From NCBI RefSeq assembly GCF_031755915.1, contig NC_083385.1, positions 16,327,001-16,391,000 on the forward strand: a stretch of DNA of 64,000 bases, in the 5' to 3' direction. A program made the position numbers and the translations under genes. The notes beneath the pieces were generated by a model. It was not told where the DNA came from, ran no database searches, and saw nothing but the letters and a program-made list of their open reading frames with translations. The stretch is from Ziziphus jujuba. Lineage: Eukaryota; Streptophyta; Magnoliopsida; Rosales; Rhamnaceae. Of this stretch, positions 48,930-60,320 are shown one piece after another. The stretch's first letter is position 1. Every line of letters starts with the position of its first letter.

Positions 48930-50475
48930 GAGCAGTATTGAGACTAATGCAAATACCGACAGTGATCCTGGAGGAGCTCCCTTACTAGAGCTTACGTCAA
49001 ATCTTGTGGAAGCTTCTAGGAAATCCAGCTTAACTCTAGTCGGTAAAATCATCTCCGAGAAAGAAGTGAAGAGCACTACTGTGCAAATGATCATCCGACG
49101 AATATGGTTCACTCAAGACCATGTCAGGATGGACCAGTTGGGTTCCAATATCTTTCTGTTCTCCTTCAAATGAGTGGCAGATCGGGAAAGAGTCTGGAAC
49201 AGGCGACGATGGACTATTAACGACACTTATTTAGCTTTGAAAGAATGGGACCCCCAACTGTCATTACAAGATTTTAATTTCTCATGTTCTACATTTTGTG
49301 TCCAAGCACATGGTCTAGCCTAGCAGTTTCTAAAAAAGGAGAATGTTATCAAGATCGGGGGTTTGTTCAAAGAGGTCTTGAGCTGTGATGGTCTATCTAA
49401 AAAGAACTTGTCGGGTATGCATTATATGTGAATCAGGGTTGAGGTGGAAATCAATAAACCGTTACCCATAGGATTTTTTCAAAAGTTTGACTCAAGTAAA
49501 TCCTGATTCAATTTTGTTATGAAAAACTGGGTGATTTCTGTTATAATTGTGGTATATTAGGGCATCAATAGAAATCTCGCAAGTTAAAGCACACCAGTAC
49601 AATATGGGAAGAGGGAGATGCTTACGGTGGGTGGCTGAGTGAGGGTCGGTTCCTAAGAAGACTTGAAATTCCCAAGAAAGATTATTTTGGTTCTTTCTCC
49701 AAAGAAGATCAACAAGAAGAGGAGGATCAAAGTACTAACCTTGTGAGCGATGACCATTGGGAAGATAGCCAAATCGACGAGCGACCAGCTGTTGGTGGCC
49801 TCTAAGCGGTACCGGAGTTGAGGGCGGAGAACACTCACGAGAAGTCACGTGCACCAGTGTACGATGAGACCACTTTGATGGATGGATCTGAACTCACCCA
49901 TAGGGCTAGGTTTCTTCTTGAGAATGTGCCAGAGTTATCAGAATCGCACTGACCTTTTTCAAATTCAAACTCATCCACATAGGCCAAAACCTCTTCAATT
50001 CCTGGGGAGCCAGACCTGACAACTACGCACAGAATCGTCAGGAACATCGAAGGAGAGATGGGTGTCTCAGACGAAAACTTGCCCAACATGAGACTCGAGA
50101 AGTAGAACTTTGGCAATAACATGACTCAACTCCTAGATTCGGACCTGTTAAAGGTAACAAACAAAGGACGAGGCGAGTGTTCCCAAAGGAAGGATAACCC
50201 AAGTGGGCGGAAAGAAAGTTTGCGGCCTAATGAAGGAGTCCACGGAGACCGGCCCACAACACGTTTGGTGAGTGCGACAAAAGAAAGGCCTACCAAAATG
50301 CATTCAAAGCCCAAGAGCCCAACGGGGTAGATATCACAACAGAAAATGGGCTTGTAGAAGTTGATATTTTGGTGAGTCAGGATCTGGACATTTCAAACTT
50401 CTGGGAGAACCCTCCCAAAAAGAAACAAAAGTGACATGTGAAGAACAAGAACGTAGAAGGATCAAAGAAGTGAGG
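48930..50475 (+). pseudogene. LINE ORF1 (DUF4283 and zinc knuckle), broken
   Basis: About 49030-49330 reads as the DUF4283 domain of plant LINE ORF1 (LVGKIISEKEV, IRRIWFT, SNIFLFSFK, then RRRWTINDTYLALKEW). A zinc-knuckle remnant with CYNCG and GH spacing lies at about 49539-49580 and has lost its last Cys. Internal stops (for example after SFK at about 49171) kill the frame. The family's ORF1 product binds LINE RNA. Confidence 0.8.
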
Positions 50476-53243
50476 CATGTTTTCTAGGGTATCTCATGGA
50501 GTGGCTGATAATCTGTTGATGGCTGAGGAGGCGGGCCTTAATGTTCCACCCTCCAAAATGAAGTTTTTTTCTTGGAATTACGGAGGCTTGGGAGGGCCCT
50601 CTGCAATTCGAAGCCTTCGCGGCTTACTCAAGAAGTCCTCCCCCTTGGGTTTGTTCCTTATGGAAACCAATGTCAGTTCTTTAAAAATGGAAAAAATTTC
50701 TTGTTCCCTCAATTTTGAAAATTGCCATTTGGTGGAGGGTCAAGAGGGAGGGGAGGTTTAGCATTATTTTGGAAAGATAAATGCTGCTAGGAGATTATTT
50801 TCAGTTCCAAGTGGTGTATTGGTGTCCAAGTAAATTCAATTCAAGGTAAAAAGTGGAAGCTCTGGTCCTGCGATTGTCAGGCTGAGTGTTCCTTGAGAGG
50901 AGAATTTTGGAAGACTTTAACAGAGTGTGTCTATTCAAGCCACGATGCTTGGGCCTGCATAGGAGATTTCAATGACATTGTAAACTAGGATGAAAAGCGG
51001 GGCGGGCGACGAGTTACCGAGAAGTCTCATTTCTTCTTGAGAAATTTCATGCGGGACGTAGGAGCCTTGGATGTGGGTTTTGCTGGTTACTCGTATACTT
51101 GGTGCAACAGGAGAGGAGGTCTAGCCAACATTCGGGAACGACTTGGTCGGGTTTTGGTAAGTACCGAATAACATGTTATGTTCGAACAGGTAGGTGTTAT
51201 TCACCTTAATGCACCAAGGTCTGACCATGCTCCAATCATGCTGCTGTCCCATTTGGATCATTGAAGCACTCCACGACCATTTAGGTTCCTTGAAGCTTGG
51301 ACTAAGGATCCAAGTTGGGAACATGTCATAGCTAGAGCATGGTTTGAAACTAACCGGAGTTCGAGGAGAGTCTCTTTGACTGCAAAACTTTAGGTAGTGG
51401 CAAAATTTTTGAAGACATGGAATCAAGAAAGTTTTGGGTATTGTCAAGCCAAAATCAAGTCTCTTGAGGACCAGTTATCCATAATACAGGGCCTTGAGCC
51501 TTCAGAACAAAACTTAGATCGAGAAGCTTCTCTTCGAAACGAGCTAGATGAATGGCTCTACAAACTCGAACTTATTTGGTGTTAGAAATCTAAAGAAACA
51601 TGGCTTCAAGCAGGCAATCCAAATACTAAGTTTTTGCATACAACCACCTTAGCCAATCGTCGAAAACTTCATATAGCAGCTTTAAAGGATGACTCAGGCG
51701 AGTAGCTACTGACCAGGGACGATAATAGCACCTATCTTGTAGCTAAATTCTCACAGCTTTATAAAGATGAGGGTGTTGCTCCTTGCCCGTCATTGTACCA
51801 ATTCATACATCCTGAAGTTTTAGGATCAAAAAACCACCTCATTTTGGCCCTTCCATCGGAGGTAGAAATCATGAGACTTTAAAGAGTTTGAATCTTTTCA
51901 AAGCTCCTAGGCCAGACGGCATGCCAGCACTTTTCTTTCAACGTTTCTAGAATATTGTTAGGGGCGACGTCATAAAAACAATTCAAGACATCTTTATCTC
52001 TGGTCGTGTTTCGGCAGCTTTAAACAGAACCACCATGGTGCTCATTCCTAAGACCAAGTCTGCTTCTCTTTTTAACCAACTGCATCCCATTAGCCTCTGC
52101 AATACCGTCTACAAAATTTATGCAAAACTGTTGGCCTCTCGGATTCGCCTGCTCCTACCAAAACTCATCTCTCCTAATCAGGCTGCTTTCATTCCGAGTA
52201 GATGGATTGGTGAAAATTCCTTACTTATCAACGAAATAGTTCACTCTTTGAAAACTAAGAAGGGAGCTAAGGGATACGTTGGAATCAAGTTTGACCTCCA
52301 TAAAGCTTATGATCGGGTTAATTGGGGAACTCTTCATGAGATCCTTATTCATTTCGGTTTCTCGGCCAGGGTGATCGCTCTACTCAACCAGTTTTACGTG
52401 ATTAATTCCGTCTCTATTCTCCTCAATGGCAGCATGTCAGGACCCGTCCAAAATTCTTCACCGGAACCCTAGACAAGCCCTGATCTTAGGGAAACTCTAC
52501 CGGACCCTCCAATGAAAAATCCGGCAGAACCTCCCCTAAGGGTTGGACTTACCACAACTTTCCTGCACTGAAAACACATTTCTAAATTCATCCCCTTATT
52601 CCTCTCACAAACTACAGGTTGATTCCATAAATTTACAGCACTCCAAATGAATAACAGTAATCCAGTGCATAATTAATACATAAGTGTCCACGACAGTATA
52701 TAGAGCTTCATGAAGTACTATTAAGCATAGAATACAACAAGGATGAAAGAAATATTACAATTGAAATAAACGAAGACAAAGGTAACTTCTCGAATTACGA
52801 CAGCGACGGAGATTTGGTTCGCTCCGGAAGAACGTCTACCACCCCTTGCACCTAAGGGAATGGAATTTAAAAATATGAGATGCTAATTATCTCAGTGAGT
52901 GATCCTATCTACTGAACATTTTTAATATTAATAATATAACAAATAAAAAAATTTAATTAATACCAACAATTAAATAAATAAATAAATAATAAACAATTGA
53001 AAGTAATAATTTCTCTCAAAACCTTCACTATTCACTCCGTTGGAAATGTTCTCTTTTTTAAAACATTTTCACAAAACACGATATTCGTATTTCCCGAAAA
53101 CTAAGGGATCAATTAATTTAATAAACAATAGATAAATACCCCAAATATAAATAAAATGTAATAAAATATAATAAATAATTTTTGAACACTTTGGGTTTGA
53201 AATTTTATCTGAAAATTTATACTTGACGCACCACACCATATAC

Positions 53244-53937
53244 TAGACCTGGCAATTTGGATCATGACACGGCGACACGACTCGAAAACGACACGGAATA
53301 AATGGGTTTGGGTTTATTATAAATGGGTTCGGGTCATAATCGGGTCAACCCGTTTAACACGATTATTAATCGTGTCATTTTCGGGTTGACCTGTTTAACT
53401 CGAAATTGACCCGTTACGACCCATTTATTAATCGTGTCATTTTCGGGTTGACCTGTTTAACACGATTATATACCTATTACAACCCATTTAAATTTAATTT
53501 TAAATTAATATTTTATCACTAATATAATATTTAATAACTAAAAAATATTATAAATTAAAAATTTTATAAAAATAATTTTCTATTACTAATTTTTTAAAAA
53601 CAAAAAATACATCTTTAATAAAACAAAAACATAAAAATAAAAAAAAATAAAAAAAATTTCGGGTTAATAGGTTAATTTTCGGGTTAACGGGTTAATAGGT
53701 TAGTTTTCGGGTTAATAGGTCAATTTCAGGTTAACGGGTTAATAGGTCAACACGACCCGTTAAAATAATCGTGTTAAACGGGTCGTGTCGTGTTGACCTG
53801 TTTATAAACAGGTCGGGTTAGTGTTTTAGGTACCTGACACGATTAATAAATGGGTCGTGTTCGGGTTAGGTATTGTTGACCCGATTATTAAACGGGTTAA
53901 CACGAACACGACCCACCAACCCGAATTGCCAGGTATA
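53244..53937. mobile_element. 694-bp hAT-type MITE inside the solo LTR
   Basis: Terminal inverted repeats TAGACCTGGCAATT (left) and TATACCTGGCAATT (right, read inward) differ at one base. An exact 8-bp target-site duplication CCATATAC flanks it (53236-53243 and 53938-53945), the hAT hallmark. The other two LTR copies lack the insert at this point, which confirms the empty site. The interior has no coding capacity and is full of TTAACGGG, GGGTTAAT and CGTGTTAAACGGG repeats in both orientations. Its ends resemble those of the large hAT at 4968-19727 (TAGGT-CTGGCAA), which suggests related families. Confidence 0.93.
53366..53462. repeat. Direct repeat of ~35 bp inside the MITE
   Basis: ATTAATCGTGTCATTTTCGG and the following GTTGACCTGTTTAAC occur twice, at 53366-53400 and 53428-53462. 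A second array of GGGTTAA(C/T)(G)GGTTAATAGGT units lies at about 53660-53760. Confidence 0.85.
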
Positions 53938-56900
53938 CCATATACCAGTGATGCCCTCCGATACCCAGCGTCCCGAGCACCGACTGGCGGGGAGATTAAA
54001 GAGAAAAACTTGCATACGGCGCTTCGGCGTACCGACAGCACCGCTGCTGAAACCGTCATCTCGGCCACGGAGGGGGGCGACTGATGCGCAATATATAAAA
54101 CTTGCCTGCCCTCGGTCCAATGGCAACTCACGGGAGACATAATAACTTACGCGCTAATCCACATATACAACCAGAACACCAATACTGTATGAGTGCGTCT
54201 AAAACCAATTATTAACTTTTTATTATCGTATCGATTTTCCAAAAAGCACTGTAGGAATTATATCAATTTTCAAACTCATCATCCCACATTTTCCTTTAAC
54301 ATTTCCGGTACAAAACCATCGATAACAATATACAATTAATTTTTCTCGTAACACGAGGTTCAACAAATAATATTCCACGCGCATAATTATAAAATTTAAA
54401 CCACCAATTAAACCAATATTTTCCTTGAAATATTTAAAATCAAATTATGTCCAAAATAATATTAAAATCCAGATACAATTAATTAATGAAAATACCTTGC
54501 TCATGCATAATAAGTAAAATTAAATCACAATAAAATAATAATCGGGAATTTCTTAATATCCCAAAATTCCGTTTAGCATCAATGGGTATATGTATATAAA
54601 ATAATACCTTTTTTCCAATTATTTTTAAATTCTATCACATGAGCAAATTCTAGATATCAAATTAACACAACATAGATATAATTAATTGCCCAAAATAGTT
54701 TTCAAGGTGAGTCACATACCTTAAGCATGTATATCAATCAAGATCCTCCGCAGGATCAACTCCACTACCCACACGTGCACCTAAAACATCCACAATACAC
54801 CAAACCAAATATATTAATATTTTAATTGGATAACACCTAAACGGGTACCCGGGGAGCGAACACAAATGACAACCAAAATTGACAAGTAATATACCGAATC
54901 GAAGCTTGAGTGACGAGGATTACAAATCCGGTCTCACTTCCCGGAGATCGGACCCGAGGTGGCCAGAATCTGGCCGGAAAGCTTTCAGGATTCAACTCTT
55001 CGATTCTATCAAACCGTCGCGAATTGGAGGAAAAGAACACCGAATTTGGATTCAGGGGGTTGGAATTAGTGGAGAGGGACCGAAGACGGGACTGGGTACT
55101 CGCCGGAACAAGGATTTCTCTGGCGAGCCGTCGCGGTCACCGGCAATCGTCGCCACCGACAGCGCGTGCGGTGGCTAATGGCCGAGATTTTTGGAGGTTT
55201 TGTAGCTTGAAGGGAGAGGGTCTCAAAGGTACTAGTGGTGACAAGAATGAAGGCCGGAATGTGGAGATCTCGGCGGTTGAAGGAATCGGCGCCGCCAAAA
55301 TCCCCGTTCCGGGAGCATCGCCGGTCGATTGGCCGTGAAATTTTGGGGTTTGGCCGGGAATGGGGAGGCACTCCCATCTGGCCGGCGCGTGTGGTAAGAA
55401 TCGGCTGGAAAATTTGACAAATCCGATGGCCGGCGATTTTCTCTCTCCCTCTCTCTCCTCCCCCGTCGTTTTGCCAAATAAAAGCCACCTTGGGTGACAC
55501 TGTTCACCCACGTGGACCAATCTGGTGTCGACACGTGGCATCACGGTGCACTTAAGCCAGATATAATAAAATATTACGGTATTCAGAAAACTTCACATGT
55601 CCAATTTAAGCGTGCCGCTAGTCTATGAACTTGTATCGACGAGTACTTTACAACCATATGAAAGTCAAAACAAAATTCTAGAAGGATAAAAAGTCAACTC
55701 TCGGCACCTTTTAGACAGTTTGCACCTCGACTTGTTTTGTCCATAATTTTCAAACCGTAGCTCCGTTTTCGATGTGCTACCAGTCTACAAACTCAGGGCA
55801 TCATGCACTTCGCCACGGTACCATGGTCAACTAGAATTTCAACTGGAACAAAAAATCAACTTTTGACCCACTCGGTCAACGGTCAACCTCGGTCAACGTG
55901 CAAGAATTCCGATGTGGTTTGAGACGGGATGTTACACAGCATCTGTGGTAGGGTCAACTGGGAAAGAGGGCTCGGGCAGGGTGACCTAAACTTACCGTAC
56001 CTTTTTATCCTATTTGTAGAACTCCTATCGAGAATGCTTCATCAGCTGGAAAATGAAAACAAAATACATGGCATTAAATTAGGTAGGACGGGCACCCCCA
56101 TCTCTCATCTTTTCTATTCGGACGACTTAATGATTTTTTGCCACACAAACTACAATGAAGTGCAGGAGGTCGTTAACTGCCTGAACCGTTTCTATACTTG
56201 GACAGGTCAGCAGGTCAATAGAACTAAGTCAGGATGCTTTTCTTCTAAGAATGTCCCTGGGAATCTGAAAGCAGCACTTAAAGGTCTGTTAAACGTTAAA
56301 GAGCTCCCTAAAGACTCAAAATATATGGGGAACCCCCTCTTTTCCAGTAGACACAAGAAGAGAGATTTTGAAGTGTTGAAAAATAAGGTGGAAGCTAGAC
56401 TTCAGAGTAGGAGAGCAAATCTGCTTTCTCAATCAGGACGTTTGGTTTTAGTTAAATCAGTGATTACAAGTATCCCTATCTATACCATGTCATCCTGCAA
56501 GCTACTAAGGATTTGGTGTAGAGAAATCGATCGTTTAGCTAGTAAGTTTCTCTGGAAGGGCTATTCTTCCTCGAGTTCTAGTTTCTACCTGGTGTGATGG
56601 TCTAAGGTTCGTAGACCCAAAAGCCTTGGAGGGTTGGGTATTTGTAAGTTGGAAGATGTTAACGTCGCCTTACTATGCAAAATTGGTTGGTCTCTTGAGG
56701 CTAATGTCAATCTATCTTGGGTGCGTGTGGTGAAAGCAAAATAATTCCCTCATACTAATTTTTGAAGGCGACGGGGAAGAAATCAGATTCTTGGTATTGG
56801 AAAGGTTTTTTTAAGTATCCGATCTATGTTAGTCAAAGGCATCTGCTTTAAGGTGGGAAAAGAAACCAATATCAATTATTGGGAAGATCCTTGGATCCTC

Positions 56901-58235
56901 AATTGCCCAAATTTCAAGCCTTCCCCCAATCCAAATTTGTCAAGTTTACAAATTGGGATGGTCAACTCCCTTCTCTTACCAAATGGTCAGTGGAATAAAG
57001 AGGTCATAGGAAGACTATTTGATCAAGACTCTTTAGAAAAAATCTTGAAAATCTTTTGGGTCGATAACACTCAAGAAGACTCGATAATATAGATAGGATC
57101 CCATTCGGGAAGGTTCCATGTTAAATCGGCTTACAAATTCATCAATCCGGCTCCTGGAGAACCTTCCAACTGGTGGACTTTCCTATGGAAGGGTAATATT
57201 CATGATAGGCTGAAGTTTCTTATGTGGAAATTGGTCTCCAAGGGCTTTCTGTTATGTGCAACCTTAAGGAGTTGTAATTGGGGCATTTTTGATGCTCGGT
57301 GTCTATTTGGTTGTGAGCACTTAGAAGATGAAGCTCATATATTTTTACATTGTACAGTTGCAAGGGCCTTCTGGTTGGCATCACCTTGGAGAATCAGATG
57401 GGAAAAATTACCAGGTCGACAATGTAGATGTTCTCCTCAATATTTTTGATTGATTTGTTTGCTGTCTTACCAGTTCACACTGAAGACAGTACCGTTTTCT
57501 TTCTCTTCGCTGTTCTTATCTTCTATTCACTATGGAAGCTGCGAAATAGTTTTATTTTTGAAGGGAAATGCCCAATTCTTGAGGAGGAAGTCAGGGCTCT
57601 GTTCAAAAGGTTTGGTGAGCACAAGAAGTTGCTTTTGTCCAATCCTCCACAACGGTCCAACCCTGCCTCAGGAGAAGTGGTACCTTTGTCGTGGTGTCCT
57701 CCCTCGCCTGGATTCATTAAGATTAATTGTGGTGCTTCTGTCAAGGAAGGCTCTGTGGGGATTGGAGTAGTCATGAGAAACCATGAGGGTAAAACCATTA
57801 TGATCAAGGCATTTAAACTCAATCTTGGTGTTCCAGAAGCGGCAGAAGCAGCTGGCCTCCTTAAAGCGCTACAATAGGCCATTGGAGGTGGTTATCATAG
57901 CATCTGCTATGAAAGTGATGCCAAAACTATCATTCAAAACCTCAATGATCCCTCACGCGACTCATGCCACTGGTTCACCTTTGGATTTATAAAGAAAATT
58001 TTAGATGGTCTGCTTTTCTTGCTATCTCTTTCGCTTGGGTTCCAAGGAACGTTAACCGACTAGCACATTTAGTTTCTAGATGGAGTCTTTTGAATCGCCA
58101 TACTCCACTCCTTCTGTATCTTAAGCAATTTAATGAGGCTGTTTATCAGGAATGAGGCCTGGATGCCTCTACCTGACTGGGCTTCTTGATGTATCTTGCC
58201 TCTTTTGGTTAATACAACATCCCTTTTAGCAAAAA

Positions 58236-59208
58236 GATACTTTGTATTTTTTGCATATATGTTTCCCTGTTTTTCTTAAATTGCAATTTATTTAACTTTG
58301 CATTTCATTAAATAAAAAATAGGATAATGACATGAGAAAATACCTCTTATTACTATCACATAAAAAATAATTAATGCAGTGACTTAACACATATATGAAC
58401 TTCACCTTTTAATCTAGCAGCATAATTACAAAACCTTTTAATGTTTCAAAAGAAAAAAGACCTTTAAAATGTTTCGATGTTTTTTGAAAAACTCTATACG
58501 GGAAGACCAATTTGTTGATATGGAAGCTGTCTCTTCATTTTTTGAGCCCCAACTTTGTCCATGTTTAATACCAAGTATTCAAAGCTGATCAATCTTCGTA
58601 AATTTTTATTATTTAAAAGAGAAAACAAAATTGTCAAATCCTTATAATTAGCTTTATAATCAATTTTTTACTCTATATTTTCAGAATTATTTCTAAGACA
58701 AAATGTAAAAAACATGGTCAATCAGAATGTTTTGGATAATTTTCATGGTACCATGTTATTTTCTGTTCTATGGCAACTTGGTTTTCATCTAACTCTTTGG
58801 GTTTCTAGCATTGAATTTAGTCTTCTACTCGTCGGAAATTTACAAATTATCTGAAAGATTTGGAAAACCGTAATTCTTTTTCAACTATTAATATAGCCTA
58901 GGAACTCATAAATTCATCGAAATGGAGAGAATTCATATTCATGATCGCTGGGAAATTCGGTCAGGAAGAGTTGAGTCGGGCTTTGAAGCTAACCTGACAA
59001 GCTTGACCTGTAGGTTTCATGGGAAGGTCATGGTTCAGATTATTTTCTCACTGGCATATATATATATATATATATATACATGGTCAAAGCATTATTATAT
59101 TATTACAGGTCTTTTTCACTCTCCTTGGCAGTCACATTATTATTGAAAAAACAACCTTTTTATTTATTTATTTATTTTTTTCATCCAGGACAAAGCAATT
59201 GATGATGC
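58236..59208. other. Spacer between LINE and duplication copy B, no gene seen
   Basis: AT-rich DNA with a (TA)n tract at 59056-59078. A 74-codon frame from 58922 has no recognisable similarity and ends in the repeat, so I do not call it a gene. Confidence 0.55.
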
Positions 59209-59640
59209 TTGCAAGTTGCATGTAGAAGGACTCAGTGGAAGGAGGAGGAGAAAACACAGACGAAGGAGTTGAAGAAAGAGGATGAAAAGGAAAGTGGGCA
59301 TGGTAATAAAGTGAAGGCAAGCAATTCAGTAGACAAGGAAGAAAAAGAAATTGGAGTATATAAACTAGGTAAAACTATGAGTTTGAATATCAGTGAGGCA
59401 CTTATGAAGGGATCAATATTTGGTAATGCAGATACCCCGAAATCCGAAATAATAGATCATCATCATCATCATCTTCATGATCATCTTCAGAGAAGCAAGT
59501 CTACTGCATTCAATAGTGATGTAGGAGAAACAGAACATTCAATGATTGTTTGGTTGTCACAGTATTCTATTGTTTCTGTTCTTGTTTTTGTTTTAATTTT
59601 TGGGACATTTAAATATTGTTACCAGGAAGTAGCTATATAG
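59209..59640 (+). pseudogene. Duplicated 3' end of the coiled-coil gene with a new hydrophobic tail
   Basis: An open frame (first ATG 59377, stop TAG 59638-59640) repeats the hinge and the MSLNISEALMKGSIFGN block of the gene at 46009-47895. Relative to that gene, roughly 380 bp are missing after the GETEHS codons (the rest of the His/Asp tract, the basic tail and the stop), so the frame runs on into former 3' flanking DNA and gains a tail (MIVWLSQYSIVSVLVFVLI...) that looks like a membrane anchor. No coiled-coil region is attached, and no promoter or 5' exon is recognised. Either a truncated pseudogene or an 87-codon new gene; the former is more likely. Confidence 0.7.
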
Positions 59641-60320
59641 CCTTTTGTTTTTCATATTCTAAAAATGAAATATAGTTGTAGTTCCTCCTTTTCTTTTAAT
59701 TTTTTGGTAAAGAATCGCACATGGAAAAAAGGATCGGGGCAAAAATAAAAAAAACATAAAAAAAAAAATTGGGAAGCTTTCTCTGAAGATATCAGAGCCT
59801 GGTTTCGATCCAGGGACCTGTGGGTTATGGGCCCACCACGCTTCCGCTGCGCCACTCTGATTAGTTGTCATATGCCAGTGCTATTTATTATTTCAATAAA
59901 AAGTTGTTTCTTTTAGTGCCGACCAGCGTAAAAATCTTCTATATTTCGTTTATATTATTATTATTATTTTTTTTTTCCTTTTCTTTTACAGGCTTTTTTT
60001 TTTGGGTTAATTTTCCGTTTACAGGCTTACAGCTGTTATTACTCAAACAAGATACAAATCTAAAAGCCGAAAAAATTAAATAAAAAAAATATAAGTCATG
60101 CAAAAATAGAAAAGCTTACAAGTTCGCATTGATTTAATAAACATTTTCTTCTTCTTCCTTCTTTATTTTATTTTTTTTATTTTTTTTTGGGTTTTGTGTT
60201 TTGAAACGCAAAAATTTCGTGTAAAATAAACATTTTGTTTATTAATCTTAGATATATGACCAAACATGGAGGATTTTTATTTTTGGGAAAAAGCATTGAA
60301 CATGTAGTTATTATTATTAA
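59231..60320 (+). repeat. Segmental duplication, copy B
   Basis: Same order as 47418-48630: coiled-coil 3' end, initiator tRNA-Met on the minus strand, then the TCTTCTATATTTCGTT, (ATT)n, TTTTACAGGCTT and ACTCAAACAAG blocks, ending near GACCAAACATGGAGG. The two copies are separated by the LINE, which probably entered later. Confidence 0.88.
59790..59861 (-). tRNA. Initiator tRNA-Met (CAT)
   Basis: A 72-nt cloverleaf on the minus strand. The acceptor stem ATCAGAG pairs fully with CTCTGAT, with discriminator A. The anticodon stem has the initiator GGG/CCC signature around CCCATAA (anticodon at 59827-59829). The T-arm CCTGG / CCAGG encloses ATCGAAA, with A at position 54 as in initiators and not TTC. 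A1-T72 is the plant initiator pair. No intron. A run of T on the minus strand (59757-59769) follows as a pol III terminator. It starts translation. Compared with the canonical plant sequence I recall, the middle T-stem pair is flipped but still paired. Confidence 0.95.

Larger units (their letters stand above)
52435..55936 (-). mobile_element. Solo LTR of the Tekay-like Gypsy family, carrying a MITE
   Basis: On the plus strand it runs from TGTCAGGACCCGTCC to CGGGATGTTACA, the reverse complement of the LTR at 6907-9822, with the same GC-rich and AT-rich blocks. It is flanked by a perfect 5-bp target-site duplication CAGCA (52430-52434 and 55937-55941) inside LINE ORF2. No internal retroelement sequence is present, so it is the product of recombination between two LTRs. 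Length is 3,502 bp, of which 702 bp are the MITE and its duplicated site. Confidence 0.96.
50558..58155 (+). pseudogene. LINE ORF2 (endonuclease, reverse transcriptase, RNase H-like), broken
   Basis: It starts at ATG 50558 with the endonuclease opening (MKFFSWNYGGLGGP). Remnants of the EEP nuclease (GDFNDI-like, RxGG, TWCNRRGG-like) follow to about 51250 through stops and frameshifts. Reverse transcriptase begins near 51900: 52035-52434 has IPKTKSASLFNQLHPISL, NQAAFIPSR and KFDLHKAYDRVNW. After the solo LTR it resumes at 55942 with GLGQGDLNLPYLFI and the catalytic FYSDDLMIF (about 56113-56140). A zf-RVT segment lies at about 57100-57420. The RNase H-like RVT_3 domain is at about 57690-58100 (GVVMRNHEGK, ESDAKTIIQ). 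It ends at TGA 58153-58155. Not functional. Confidence 0.9.
48880..58235 (+). mobile_element. L1-type LINE, dead, interrupted by a solo LTR
   Basis: Two reading regions in L1 order: ORF1 (DUF4283-like plus a CCHC knuckle) and ORF2 (endonuclease, reverse transcriptase, zf-RVT, RNase H-like). It ends at about 58235 in TTTTAGCAAAAA, the short A tail seen on plant L1s. ORF2 is split at 52434/55937 by the solo LTR. The 5' limit is uncertain and could reach back to about 48740. I found no target-site duplication. Confidence 0.9.

Noticed and set aside
54879..55544. Open frames of 100-144 codons in the solo LTR
   Set aside because: They are the same GC-rich LTR block as 7390-8150, in both orientations, and are not conserved between copies.
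58922..59146. 74-codon frame before duplication copy B
   Set aside because: It runs into a (TA)n tract, has no recognisable domain, and lacks a counterpart in copy A.
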